Numbered from the stretch's first letter, positions 1-12,805 are shown. The stretch: 64,000 nucleotides of DNA from Hofstenia miamia (GCA_004352715.1 SCFE01000011.1:3046001-3110000); one strand, 5' to 3'. The notes: generated by a model not told the origin, from the letters alone. Program-made: numbers and translations.

Positions 1-246
1 TGTTAGCTTTACTAATTACCAGAGTTTGAAATTCTGAGAATACTTTACAACAACTATTATGCATTTGTTTAATGTGAAACAAGAAACTCCTGTTGAAGCA
101 GTTTGTGTAATAAAACAATCAGGCGTTAAATCAATGAGAGTTAGTCTGTCTACAGCAGTTCTCGCCATTTCTATACTTTACTTTCATTTATCAATTAAGC
201 GAGCTAGGTGAATCCTGCGAAAGCGAATCATTTCTACATCCTACCC

Positions 247-308
247 ATGGCACCACCAAGAAAAAAATTGAAATCTGCAAATCAAGGACAGATAACTTCT
301 TTCTTCAG
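247..308 (+). CDS. Putative first exon of hAT-type transposase gene, PIP-box-like N-terminus
   Basis: A short open segment starts with ATG at 247 and runs to a good splice donor (CAG|GTAATT, GT at 309). It encodes 20 residues, basic at first (PPRKKLK) and then QGQITSFF. The last eight residues fit the PCNA-interacting pattern Q-x-x-I-x-x-F-F. Transposase-like hAT proteins often open with a similar short basic stretch ending in SFF, which is why I join this exon to the gene at 639-3000. The exon ends in phase 2, whereas the next visible acceptors (AG at 646-647 and 650-651) do not continue the frame directly. An extra small exon or a lesion must therefore lie between. The link is inference. 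Confidence 0.5.
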
Positions 309-638
309 GTAATTGAATGAAACCATCTACATACTGAATATGCAATGCAGTTTATTTTATGAGTTTGTCCAAATGAAATACTTTAGAGTAGTTTAGCTGA
401 TTTCTTGATTATATTGTGCGTCTGCACAAAACCATAGTAAACATTTAATTGTAAAATCCTTTTTGAACCAAGCTATAAATATTCGTAGAAATTACATGTA
501 CATGTATGTACAATTTCATAATATAATCACATGTAAATCTTAACTCTATGAGAACTCTATTTGCCCAGTACACTTTTTCCCGTTCTTTTTATCTTGACCT
601 GAATATTGTTGAATTAAATATTTATTAATTTTCATTAC

Positions 639-3000
639 ATGCCAAAGACAGCTGCTTATGAATCCTGCACTGGTGAAATTGCTGTGAATCCTCATTCTAC
701 TCTCTCTCCTCTTCCTCCTCAACCCCAAGAATCATCTAACATGAACATGAACATAGCTGGTCCGTTGGTTGAAGATGTTGATACTCCACTATGGGATATT
801 GATATTGTTGCCTCTGGAAAGTCCTCAGTCAGTACTATCACAGATACCGAAAAATATCATTTTTTGGTATACAACTACGAGGGAGACGAATTTGCAACTT
901 GTCATGTGAACAAAAAAGGAAAGCAGGTGTCCCTTAAATTTCAATCCTCTTGGCTCAAAGATTATAATTGGTTATCTTACTCGCCGTCTCAAGGAGGAGG
1001 ATACTGCAAGTACTGCGTTCTCTTCGCAAAACCATCCCCTAGGGTTATACTGGGTACTCTAGCCAAAACCCCGTTCAAGGTGTTTAGCAAGGCTAAAGGA
1101 AATGATGGTTACCTGACAAATCATGACAGCGCACATTTTCATCATGATTCCATTGTCTTAGGAAAATTGTTTTTGGAAACCTACAATAAACCTGAGTCCA
1201 GGATAGACAATCACATNGACATAAGAAAAGAAGTAATGCAACCCTTGAAGAAGGTACCATACTACAGTATTATTGCAGACGAAGCCACCAACCCACATGG
1301 AAATCAAAATATACTGTCATTCTGTTTGAGATTCATCGAAACATATGAAGACAACCACCTTTCTGCCCACATCAAAGAGGCGTTCATCGACTTCTGCTAC
1401 TTACAAAAAATGACTGGGCAAGCAGTATCGACAGCAATTTTCGAAATGCTTAGAAAGCATGAGCTTGATATACGCAATATGCGTAGTCAAGCGTATGATG
1501 GAGCTTCCTCAATGGCTGGTGATAGAAACAGGGTCCAAACAATTATTAAAGAAAAGAATCCTCTGGCACTGTACACCTACTGTAGCTCACATGTGCTTAG
1601 TCTTGCAGATGGACTGAAATGTTCTTTGCAGTCTGGGAGCAACATCGTTGCACTGGTTGTTCTTCTCAATGGCCTAGATCCACTCAAAGGGCTCAGTGCA
1701 AAGCTACAAAAGCGTGATGCAGATATAGTGACAGCATATAGCAGTAATGATAGTGCTATCAACGAAGTCTCCAATCAAAGAGGAAACATAGATGAACTAT
1801 GGACACATTGGTTTGCAGAAGCTGAGAGGATCAGTGCAGATATTGGAGCGGAATTTCAGCTTCCAAGAATTGCGAAATTCCAGAGACATCGACAGAACAC
1901 ACCTGCTGACAATCCCAGGTAATCATATTTAAGTTATCCAGCACAAATTAATTAAAATGTTTTAAAGAATAATATTAATAGCTAAATACCTATCTGTCCA
2001 TTAAATTTTGNGAAGTCTCCAATCAAAGAGGAAACATAGATGAACTATGGACACATTGGTTTGCAGAAGCTGAGAGGATCAGTGCAGATATTGGAGCGGA
2101 ATTTCAGCTTCCAAGAATTGCGAAATTCCAGAGACATTGACAGAACACGCCTGCTGACAATCCCAGGTAATCATATTTAAGTTATCTAGCACTAATTAAT
2201 TAAAATGTTTTAAAGAATAATATTAATAGCTAAATACCTCTCTGTCCATTAAATTTTGACAATGGTTGTACATGTATGACAAATGACAATTGAAAATTTG
2301 TTGAATATTACAATTATTGTATTGTAATAAGACGTAACGTTATTGAAAATTTATATAAAATGAATCTATGTCTCTCACATGTATCCTACATGTCCTACAT
2401 GTATGAACACGCTGTAATTACTAATCGATCCTATTTCAATTGGGGTACCCTTCATGGATAATCTGCTCCAGCATTTGAATACTCGGTTTTCAAAAGACTA
2501 CAGAACCCTAGCAGCAATAATGTCTGTGGTTCCACACATAATAGTCGGAGTTGATGATAGTGAAATGGAGTCATTTGTCACTCAGCTACAATTCTGGGAC
2601 AAGGATGTGCCATCTCCTGACAGTCTTAAAGTACGTAAATCAACTACATGTGTGAATGATTTAAAGCAATTCTTTTAATAGTAGACAGACTTTGCTTTTT
2701 TACTTTCAGCATGAATTATGACGTTGGAAATCTTTATGACGCTGGTGTCAGGTGCAATGCTAACTGAAAACCTTATTGACTCTCTTCATCATGCAGACGT
2801 TGACATCTATCCCAACATAAGACAACTAATCTTGGTAGGAATGCGTCTCCCTGATTGGTTCTTCAGAGGCAGAGAGGTCGTTTTCTGTACTCAGACGTCT
2901 GAAGAATCATCTCAGGAGCACCATGTCTGAAGAACGGTTGGCGGGACTGACAATGATGGCCGTGCATTATACGGAAGCACACAATCTCTCAACTGACTAG
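639..3000 (+). pseudogene. hAT-type transposase-like gene (TTF zinc finger, DUF4371-like, hAT dimerisation), decayed
   Basis: The main open segment (639-1918) has a TTF-type zinc finger start (W...GGGYCKYCVLF), then an RNase H-like hAT core with ADEATN (Asp codon at 1278-1280) and a YDGASSMAG block followed by NPLALYTYCSSHVLSLA. It ends at a donor (GT at 1919). Further coding pieces follow: 2443-2630 (PFMDNLLQHLNTRF, donor GTACGT at 2631) and 2710-3000 after the acceptor TTTCAG. The last piece carries the hAT C-terminal dimerisation segment (YPNIRQLILVG, then EAERSFSVLRRL and LRSTMSEERLAG), but a 1-base shift near 2853 separates its halves and TGA codons interrupt its start. About 100 residues expected between the finger and ADEATN are missing at the N at 1216. 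This is either a domesticated ZMYM/DUF4371-like gene or a transposon copy. The pseudogene call assumes the sequence is accurate. Confidence 0.75.
1764..2258 (+). repeat. 247-bp tandem duplication separated by a single N
   Basis: Bases 1764-2010 and 2012-2258 have identical length (247) and differ at only about six positions. They are separated by one N at 2011. Each copy holds the end of a coding exon, its splice donor and the start of the intron. A perfect-length repeat joined by a lone N looks like two alleles laid end to end by the assembler. A real local duplication is the alternative. Confidence 0.85.
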
Positions 3001-4435
3001 TTGATTGAACATTTTGTTAATGAAAATCCTAGACAAGTTTTTTGTCAATCAATCTTATTTGACTAATAAAATTAAATTTTTGAAGTTAACAAACCCTCTT
3101 TTAACCTTCTACATGTATTTACATATAAAAAATTATACAGAATGAATGAACATTTGCAAAATCATTATAGCATTTAAAATATTTCTGAATTCTACATCTA
3201 CACATTAAATGCTAAAATATACATTTAAGAGTACATAAAACAGTACACATAAGAAAACATAGAGTACAAGAGAATTAGACGTCTGCTGCGTAATAGATAC
3301 ACACCAATGCGTAATACATACATGTATGCATATAGGCCATATATTGCCAATACCAACCCCCTTGCTAAAAAGCTGCATCCGCGCCTGTAAAAGCAATTAT
3401 GCAACAAACAAACGTGAAAAATAAACAATTGCAATTATCTGGTATCTGAAATAAATTATTTCACTACAGGCCCATAGCCAGCAGGTTTGTACGTAACATA
3501 GGTGGAAGCAGTTCAGGTCAAAATGCAGGCTTGGTCTGTTCACCAAAAAAGTAATGCTGGTCGAGCCAGGTCAACATTTATTTAATGAACAGTGCCACCT
3601 AGAGTAGCCTACGCCCAATGAATAAATGAAATAATATAACACATTTCTAATTATCTTTTGTTTCAAATTCTTTTAGTATATTTAGCTTTGAGATCAATTA
3701 ATATATTCAATGTATTAGTCATTATTTGAATAATGGCAATTGGAATTAACTAATGTGCTATGTTACAATTAAAAAAACTGAAGAGTTAAGCTACTGCTCT
3801 ACATGTACTAACAGCAAAATACATGTAATCCATGATAAGGAAGGACCAAAATATGTGATAAATTCATTTTTTTATAAATTAATTTGCAATTTAGACGTAA
3901 AATGTGACAGAACTTTCAAGTCATCCCTCAATAAAACAACCGAGATTGAAACCAGGACATATTACAACAATAATTATATATTTAAAGAAGCTCAGCATTG
4001 AAAATTTTGTCAATACTTAAAATATAACTTACTGAAAATTTAATCCAAACTATTGAATAACCATTTTTATTACCTTAATAATGGATTTTTTAAAGAATTT
4101 ATTTGAATACATGTATTACTACAAAACGGAAGAATATTATAACTTAAATTAAGGATACTTACAATGCTGATAGTGGTGTAGATGATACTATTTGTAATAA
4201 AAATTGCTGGTCAGGCGTTTCTTCAAAGTTAAGCAGTGAACGTCCAAATGTGCAAGTTTTAATTTATTGCCTGCATGACCTTTGGAAATTCATGTGAGGA
4301 AGTCTGATTTTTGAATAGAGTAAAATTCTGGATACTGCATTTTGATTGACAGAGTAAGAGCTAATGAAATGCTTCATAGGAATTTTTCTAAACCGCTTGA
4401 TGGCTACAATATTCTTCATATGTCACATTTTCAGG
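3001..4435. other. AT-rich non-coding stretch
   Basis: No gene recognised. Open frames here are short and of biased composition, including an 82-codon frame at 3753-4001 with no motif. The stretch at 3470-3610 is less AT-rich than its surroundings and may be old transposon sequence, but I cannot assign it. Confidence 0.5.
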
Positions 4436-4439
4436 TTTG

Positions 4440-4760
4440 TTTGTGTCAGCAGTGCACAACTTGTGGGAAGGCGTAGTGGGTAGGTATTATGACAACCTAA
4501 GAATATATCGCAGAACTATCAAATTGTGTCTCAGGAACATTGTCTAGCTCAGCCTGTCAAGGTAAGTGTCATTTTTATGATTAATTGTCTTAAATTCTTT
4601 GCGTTTAGTAACGGTAGCATTTTTGATATCTTTAATTGTATGTATTAGCGATTGGAAATTGCGTGTTTTTCCATTGTCTAAAATGTATTTATTACATTTT
4701 AATACTTTAGTCATTGCGTGAGGACGTAGTTTGGACATTATAGTAGGGTAAATGGGTCAT
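4440..4760 (-). pseudogene. Ty3/Gypsy integrase C-terminal (GPY/F-like) and tail fragment
   Basis: Reading the minus strand from 4738 gives a 64-codon frame with TKVLKCNKYILDNGKTRNFQ and then HTIKDI and KEFKTINHKNDTYLDRLS. It matches the plus-strand segment at 62570-62760 (TKVLDHNNYLLSN, then RTIKEH and KEFEVITSNKDIYLKFLS). Such a segment follows the catalytic core in many Ty3/Gypsy integrases, where a GPY/F-like fold ends in xNYLL. Similarity seems to continue in broken frames to about 4440 (ETQFDSSAIYS against EEQFEYSVTYS). No LTR or catalytic domain lies beside it, so this is an isolated relic. Family assignment rests on the shared tail. Confidence 0.6.
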
Positions 4761-7700
4761 TCCATAAATATTTGTATTGTTTTAATGTCGATATTTTGGC
4801 ATAAAGTGTACAAAGTTTACAAAGTATTTCTTGCTAGAATTTTTTTGTCTTAAAGTATTTCCCAACTTACAATTATTAATTTAGCACTGTAGTCTTAAAT
4901 ATAACACAATTATCCAAAATTAAATGTATTTTCTACAATTGTATTTATTATAAATGCAAATGTAATTAATGCTTTTGTACAAGTCAATATATATATATGT
5001 AATTTTTAAGAAATTCTTGAAGAATGTTCACATGTTAGTGGTAAGTGCCTCCAAATTTCAGTGTACAAATTGAATCAGTCTGTTTCCTTACTAATTACAT
5101 GTTCTGTGTCGTTTTAGTAGCATTTGATTTTGCAAATAACGACGTCGTTTTGGTATTGAATTAACCTTTTTTTGATGGCTTTTTTCTTATTGGGACTTTG
5201 CATTAGAAAGTAAGCAGGATTACAGATGACACATGTTTTACATATATTAATGAAGTCATACACAATTGAGAGAAGTCCGAGACAAATAAATTGAGTATTT
5301 AGTGTGGGCTCAGTTTGAATTATTCTAATTTGTCCACATTTATGAATTTTACGGGTTACCTCCCTTTTTTAATATTCCGGAAGTGCTATTTGGTTATGGT
5401 GTTTATCAGCATCAAAAAGAAGACCATTTGCAGTAAATTCCCAAGTTTAAGAGTTAAACTATTTGGATAATGTTTATTCAATCATATAGTTGGTTGTTTA
5501 ATTTTTTGATAATTTGTATCAATCGCAATATCATTGTGTTGATATTTTATTATTTCTTCTTTAGATAGTTCCCCTTTTGGATGAATATCTAATATAGGTT
5601 GACCTTGTCTATCTGTGCTGACGACTGGCAGGTTGTCATATGCAGATTTAGAAATAAAGGGGAAATGTACCGTATTATAAGTTTGTTTTGATGGTATTGT
5701 GGAAGGGCTCTCATTAAGTCAGCATTTATATGTTGTTTCCCTTTACAATGTGAAATTAAAATTTGTTAGATAGTCTATACATCATTCTATAATTTTCGGG
5801 GCAATATCTGTAAAACTTTTTTAACCCACAAAGTTCAGAGTTATCAGTACATACTGTGAAGTGTAATTAACCAAAAAGAAAGTATTGAAATTTTTTAGCC
5901 TCTCAACTAGAGCAAGCATTTCAAACTTTTGTTGAGCTGTAGTTAAGTTCATTAGGCTTAAATTTTCAACTGAAAAATTGTATTCTAAAAACTTTGTCTC
6001 ACCTATGTCGCCAAATGTAGTAAAATTGAATTTCTTGGCCAATTTGTTATTCAGGGGTTTACTATAGTTTATGAATATTTTTCCCTATTTGAATCTATAG
6101 TAACTGAAAATGAAATTCAATCTCAACTACTGTGGCTGACTTGCGAGATTACAAAATAATTTCTAGATAAGACTTGTGTGTTATCAATTTGCTACAAACA
6201 CACGCAATGCAATTTCAATTCCTACATTTTAATGTTATGCTAGTGTCTGAGAGAGGGTTCAGCCAATCAAAAACGCCGGGTATAGAAATTTTTCTTACTA
6301 GCAGTGTATAATGATATCCACAGTAACTTAGTTGAGCTTGTAAGTGTTCAATTTTTTTGATGTAATTACTACTCTCGGAAATTAGAAAGTTACAATATTT
6401 CTGATAAACACAATTTTTGTGTGTTTACTAGACAATTTTAGTTAAGACTATTGTTACAATTTAGTATGAATGTTTGGTCGCCCTCTTGTTATCCCAGTTT
6501 ACTTTGACTTTTAATATTTCCCGTATCTCTCTGTACTGAGAGCTATTTCTATAAATGTATTGGTGAATATTTGTAACACCTCAAGTTTTTCTTATAAGTC
6601 ACTGTTTTATGACTTGCAAATATCAGTTCAATTTGCTAGTTGAAAATTCTTCTATTTTAATCCTTAAATAATTTATGAGAATTAGGAATACCTGATCTTA
6701 TCAGAAATACATGAAATGAAAGTTGCTCTGATTTATTTTACTTTATTTATCAGAAATCCTAGTCAAGACGTATTTGACTTATTCTACAACAGCATTTAAA
6801 GACTTAAAAAGTTTACTAATTTTTCATTTAGAGTTATGTTTTCCTTAAGTATTATGTTAAACTCTGGAAGATTAGTCAATTTCTAAAATTTTATTTTGTA
6901 AAGGGCATAAAGTAACTTTTTGCATGAAATATCAAATATTTTGCCCTAAATTACAAATTCCTTTGCAGAACCTCAAAGCTCCATTATAACTTTAAGTAGA
7001 GAGAACTTTAGGAAAGAGCTTAAAGGTCAGAATTTACTTAAACGAGTATTTAACATTTGGTTTTAGAAGTTTCAAAATTTAAAATTACCTCAAAGTGTTC
7101 AAAAGTTTATGACTAATGTTTGAACTTACTAATCAAAAAGCACTTTACTAATTTATACTCTAAATCTTTCTAAGCAAAATACAAAGATAAAATACACTAT
7201 ATGAGTTTTGAATTTACTAATCCAAACTTGAGTAAAATTTTTACCTGATTCATTTTTTCTACAAGTGTAGAGACAGAAGTTACTACTTTTCAATATAATG
7301 CAGTCTTTAATATGAAACCAGTTAGAAATTCAGGTTCTTGGAGTATAAATAACAGTTGTGACAACACATAGTGATTGATTGTTTACCACAAAATCTTGAT
7401 AATTTATTTCCAAAAATAGGTGATATTTTTTAGTTGCAATACATTCGTGGGGTCTAATTAAGTTTGCAAATAATGTGAAGGAGTTACAATTTTTACATCT
7501 AAATTCATTTGAAAATTGTTTTAGAACATTTTATAGAATCACTAAGTTTTCCTTTCATATAAAAGAGGTAACTAATTAGATATATTTGTCTTTTAAATTT
7601 TGTTCCAGTACATCTGAAGTGAGTAGCTTCCATTATAAATTTTTTTTCTTGTAAAATTAGTAAAAATTTAACAAGATTAGATTTAGTGGTCTTAGTATTG

Positions 7701-8690
7701 TTTTAATCAGTAATTCTTAGTAAATATATAAATTCCATATTTATCATATTTCAGTAAAATTCAAAATTTATATTTAAATCTCAAATATTGTTTAAAAAAT
7801 TCATTTTATGGAATTTAATACACTCTACAACATTTTTTTAATGTTGTGCAAAATAAATTTTGGTGTTGTTCTTCATTTGCCATTATTTGTGCTATTCATA
7901 TTTCATTGCCTTATCTACAATGTTAAAGTAAATATATCTTGTTTGAAACAACCTCCATTCATAGTGAAATTAAAAAGTGGTTATTTTTGAATTTTGACAT
8001 AATAAAATTAACACAGTTATACTATAAGAAACTTAACTATTTAAACTCTTTAAATTTATTATGATTAAAGTTGATGACAATTTTAGGAACTAGATTTTAA
8101 CAAAGTTTACAAATAAGTTGATTTGCACTCACTATTTCACAAGTATAAGTAGTTAAGGTCATGAGAAGAAGAGCACACAACTTTGATTCTGATTGGTTGA
8201 GAGATCATGACGTCATTTTACATGGGATAGTTTGTAACAACATCTAGTGGAGTGAGTTATTACTAAATCAATTTACAAGGATTCATAACTCCAATGTAAA
8301 TACTGACTCATTTTTGTGACATTTCAAGGCCTGATTTATAAACATGTGTTTGGTATAATGTCTAATTACATTACATGATTTGGATGATATACCCATGTTA
8401 TTTTGCTTGCATGGCTTACACCTATGTGTTTACATTACATCAAGTTTTATAATAGCATTTTGCAAAAATTTTCCATGTCTTTCAATTGCTTACAGTGTAT
8501 GTACAATATTTAATTCATTTTTCAGGGGTCAGTACATTACATGTAAAAGACTGCATTTTCGTTTTTTGTTAATATACATCATTAACACAGATTACATTTT
8601 TGATAACTAATTTTCCACAATTTTGAATGCTTACATGTACAGCATTTAAATCAATTTTCAGGGAACTTTCAAAAAGACTACACATCATTT
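4761..8690. other. AT-rich non-coding region, no gene found
   Basis: About 3.9 kb without a recognisable coding region. It holds a short TA run near 4988-4999 and long A/T tracts. A CRE-like palindrome TGACGTCA lies near 8205, alone and without gene context. Short frames such as 7808-7990 and 8380-8610 show no domain. Confidence 0.5.
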
Positions 8691-9345
8691 TTTAATTACA
8701 CTGACATTTTTCCTTTGGAATAGGTTTCTCTGTTCTGTGAATCTGGCACTAGTATCACCTCTCATTTAATTTAGTATTCTTTCTTTCTTGACGTTCTATT
8801 CCTGATATTTTCTGTGTTAGTTTTCTAACCATTTCAGTTACTCCATTTATTGTTACCTTGTCTTCAGTATTAACCATTGACAGAGCTCTTTCTGCTGGGG
8901 ATGCTTTGCTTTCAGGGGATCATGTAACATCCTATGTTTGGGAATTTTTCTGAATTGGGGGGTTCTGAGTTTTAGACCTTGAATATACCATTGTAGTCAT
9001 TTAGCTGTGAGTAGTCTTTCTGTTTTTCCAGTTGGCTAAATTGTTGTTGTTCTGTAAGTATGGTTCTTTCATGTCTGCTTAACTTTCTATTGGATACTCC
9101 AAGATCATTAGTTCAGTTAGTTCATGATAAACAACTATCTTAACTTGTAATGTGTTTTTTTGGCAGTCTTTTGTTCAGGGAGAGCCATTTTTGACAAGAA
9201 GTCCATCTTCTTAAGTCAATTAAATTGCAGTCCATTCCTTTTCATTCTCTAAGAAGAAATCCATTTATTTTAGGGGTTTTAGAATTTTTTTGAATTCCAG
9301 TTCATCAGGCACCTGTCATGGTCACAATATAGAATCTGTACAAGG
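8690..9345 (-). pseudogene. Retroelement 5' leader and gag coiled-coil remnant
   Basis: On the minus strand, GATTCTATA is followed by a 16-mer (plus coordinates 9312-9327) that matches the primer-binding site of the family B element at 13512-13527 at 13 of 16 positions. The family B LTR ends in GATTCTACA just before its own site, so the whole junction is homologous. Farther along the minus strand (9240 down to about 8700), broken frames are rich in Gln, Lys and Glu and recall the gag coiled coil seen at 13682-14343. I read this as the start of an old family B-like copy whose LTR (9345-9607) is too decayed to align by eye. Confidence 0.4.
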
Positions 9346-9607
9346 AGGTTTATAGACATATCTCAGTAACATTATATTGATTTCCATTGATATTCAATTT
9401 AACCAACTGTGCAATTCCAATTAATCCAGCTTTCCATTTCTAGCAAGGTAAGGTATTACTAAAAACTCATTTAGATTGGAAGTTGTAAGATGTCATCAGG
9501 GTGAAAACCCAAAGCTAAGCACTGCAACTCAAAGAGGAACATGGAATAGTAAAAAACCAACATTCACAATGGAAGCAATTGTGACTCACAAACAAAGCTC
9601 ATGGTAC

Positions 9608-10741
9608 TGTAACATCCTCTACCTGGCATTACTGTTTGTCCTTTGTAACATTGGTTGTATATTTGCAGGTAGGGATTTACTAATTTGATAATGCTTTAGC
9701 TTTTGTGTATTTTTGTTAACATAATTTAAAGAGATCTAACTATTCACTATTTAGGTGATGAAGCCATGCAGGAATCTTTCCAATGATTGATAGTGGGCAT
9801 CTGCCTGAAGCTGATCTTCACATCCAGATTCACTTGTTCATCTAGGATCCACTTGGTTAAGTTCCACCTCTCAGTTCAGTGATGTTACTTATGTGTACCC
9901 TATCTTAGCTTGGTGCATAACTCAAGACAAGACACAACTCAACTTAGTCTGTCTTATATAAAAGTGTTTCACATTAATGCAACTGGACTTGTTACTAGCT
10001 GCTTGATTAATATTACTTGTAGACATCACCAAATGTATTGACTTTAATAACTAGTTTAATAATTAGCAGATTCTTAACTTAAATTTAATAATAAACTACA
10101 TGCTTGGTCACATTATCATTTACATTATAGTCAATAATTTGGATCTAAAATAATATAGATATAATTCCTAGGTTTCAGTCATCCAACCATAGTTTGAGTC
10201 TGTTATAGTTAATACATGTAGCAAGTGATCAATAGTCAACAAAATGAGAGAAAAACCCCTATACCTAACATAAGTGTACTTTCATGATCTGGCACAAAGA
10301 CCCTAGAATCAATCTCATGATGGATCCAGACCACTACTAAACACAACTTGTTTAGCTTGACATTCCATTAAATAATCAAACCATATTAATATAACAATGT
10401 AAGAATTCCAAATAAATTCTTTTTTCAATCATTTACAATGATTCTAATCTATTTAAAGTAATTCCAGAAAAGTACTGTTGATTTCAAATTTAAACTATTT
10501 GTCTGCCAAGATGGCAGCTAAAAATAATGGAAGCAACTTCGCCCCCTTGGTTTTGACAAAAGTATTATTATCAACAGACACAATTCTCTCATAGTTGATA
10601 CTTTTTGTTACTTGGTTGCATAACACAAATTAATCTAAATTGATCTTATAATTCTACAATATTTTTAATCATAATTTGTCTTCAATCTTATTCCTTTTCC
10701 AAATCAACATTAGCAATTTAATTAATATGGATGATGCTACA
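9608..10741 (-). repeat. Family A LTR, copy 1
   Basis: On the plus strand it runs from TGTAACATCCTCTACC to GGATGATGCTACA. Read on the minus strand this gives TGTAGCATCATCC...GGATGTTACA, so TG...CA ends are kept. The same sequence, with changes, recurs at about 17219, 19426, 29467, 36220 and 38075 in this orientation, and at 23342, 24840, 26390 and 40575 in the other. The sense strand is taken as minus because a primer-binding site follows another copy on that strand (19410-19425). The flanking tetranucleotides (GTAC and TGCC) do not match, so this is not a simple solo LTR. Confidence 0.75.
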
Positions 10742-11674
10742 TGCCATCATTGGGTTGCATTATTTTTAGCACAGCTCTCTCTCTATGTACTAGGGTGTCC
10801 CCTTTTCATATTATTGATTCTGCCTCTTCGTCTTCCCATTTGATTTTTTTGAATTCAGATTGTTTTGTCATCCTTAGGACTGCCTTTCCTTTGGTGGTTA
10901 CTATGTTGATGTATATTAAGAATCTCGTCTCTCTGATGTCTTCTGAAATTTGTGTGATTTCTCACAGCTTGTTGATTTTTCTTGAGAATATGTCATAATA
11001 TTTTTGGTAGAGTTGTATTCCCTTAATTCCTATAATTAACATGTGGGCTAAGTTTTCTCATATGTGGTTATCCAGGTAAAAGAATGTAAAATCTTTCCTC
11101 AAGCTATGTTTGTTCACCATGTCTTTGTAAAAGAAGCTGATGTTGTCCAATACTTCCTGTTCACTTATTTCATTTGGATCATTCTCATTTATTCTCATCA
11201 TCATTACAATCTCTACTCTTTTTGTGATGTTGTAGTAGCAATATTTCTTTTCCCAGATGTCTGTCCAGACTATTTTGTTAATGCCAGAGAACAGCTTTAC
11301 TGCTTTTGGAGTTTGGCTTTCAATTTAGTGTCTTAGATCTTTTAATTGCAGGTGTACAATTGGTATGGTGTTATTGTTCTTCAATGTACACTTTTCTCCA
11401 TTATTGTTTTTCAGCATGATTTCTTTTGATTTCTTGTAATCATCTCATTCTATTATCATTCCCACTTTCTCCTTTACATTGACATAAGATTTTTGTTCAT
11501 GTAAGAAGGCTTTGACAATTTTGACCTCTTTCTGCAGTCTCCATCATGTGAGGAGCATTGATATTGAAATTGTTCCCAGGGGCATGCATATTAGAATTTT
11601 CATTGTGATTTGTTGTTCTATGTGTTCAAATGGCTCTGTTGTTGGTGGTACTGTTGCACAACCTATTGTCCCAG
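10742..11674 (-). pseudogene. Family A gag, downstream part (interrupted by family B element)
   Basis: Minus-strand frames contain MKILICMPLGTISI, then KIVKAFLHEQKSYVNVKEK, LQLKDLRH and FSGINKIVWTDIWEKKY. These match the plus-strand gag at 59390-59780 (KILICTPLETIYI, VMKAFMH, KSYANTKEK, LKDLRNEIE and VWEAIWDKKY). The segment is the direct continuation of 16453-17211: the words LTQAFWD span the junction once the 4.8-kb element between 11675 and 16448 and one copy of CCAG are removed. Several stops and shifts make it non-functional. It abuts the family A LTR at 10741 with no polymerase region between, so the copy is internally deleted. Confidence 0.65.
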
Positions 11675-12201
11675 TGTGACATAATCTATCAAGACTATCA
11701 TGATTGGTCAGGATGAGAGGAAAAGAATGAAGAAACAAAGACTAAAATTATTATTGATTATAATGATTAATTGTAAATCATGATAGGATTGATTATTCAG
11801 TTTGTAAAATGTTTTGTGCAGTTAATACTTAAAATTATACTCGACGGTATTTGACAAAACAAAAGATGGTCAAACAGCATAGTCAAATTAAAGCTGACGT
11901 TGCGTAAAATTAACAGAAATATTAAAGCAAGGGAAAACTGTCAACAAGAAAGAATAGCAGGTACTTGTCGAGTGTTTAATTGTTTATCAAAAAGTGCTAT
12001 AAATATAATGCATTGGATGTAATAATTGATGAGCAAATCTACTTTGGATTAGTTTTCTATTGTCAGGTCATTTTGTATATTTAAATGGAAAGCTAAACGT
12101 ATACAAACTAGGGTAATTGTATGGTGGTCTCCCACCTCCAGTTTACGTTGTACTCTAAGGTTACGAATAGGTATAGGAGTTTTTGCCGTTATAGCTTTCC
12201 T

Positions 12202-12805
12202 NNNNNNNNNNNNNNNNNNNNNNNNNNNNNNNNNNNNNNNNNNNNNNNNNNNNNNNNNNNNNNNNNNNNNNNNNNNNNNNNNNNNNNNNNNNNNNNNNNN
12301 NNNNNNNNNNNNNNNNNNNNNNNNNNNNNNNNNNNNNNNNNNNNNNNNNNNNNNNNNNNNNNNNNNNNNNNNNNNNNNNNNNNNNNNNNNNNNNNNNNNN
12401 NNNNNNNNNNNNNNNNNNNNNNNNNNNNNNNNNNNNNNNNNNNNNNNNNNNNNNNNNNNNNNNNNNNNNNNNNNNNNNNNNNNNNNNNNNNNNNNNNNNN
12501 NNNNNNNNNNNNNNNNNNNNNNNNNNNNNNNNNNNNNNNNNNNNNNNNNNNNNNNNNNNNNNNNNNNNNNNNNNNNNNNNNNNNNNNNNNNNNNNNNNNN
12601 NNNNNNNNNNNNNNNNNNNNNNNNNNNNNNNNNNNNNNNNNNNNNNNNNNNNNNNNNNNNNNNNNNNNNNNNNNNNNNNNNNNNNNNNNNNNNNNNNNNN
12701 NNNNNNNNNNNNNNNNNNNNNNNNNNNNNNNNNNNNNNNNNNNNNNNNNNNNNNNNNNNNNNNNNNNNNNNNNNNNNNNNNNNNNNNNNNNNNNNNNNNN
12801 NNNNN
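12202..12805. other. Assembly gap, 604 N
   Basis: Run of unknown bases inside the family B 5' LTR. Open frames that cross it have no meaning. Confidence 0.99.

Noticed and set aside
3225-3434. Overlapping minus-strand ORFs rich in Leu, Tyr and Cys
   Set aside because: No motif, two overlapping frames of similar length, and AT-rich composition suggest chance.
8200-8212. CRE palindrome TGACGTCA here and near 44895
   Set aside because: Two single sites in 64 kb without a promoter or gene context are not evidence of regulation.
10741-11336. Plus-strand ORFs 10741-10998 and 11064-11336 as genes
   Set aside because: They are shadows of the minus-strand gag, which has recognisable matches at 59.4-59.8 kb.
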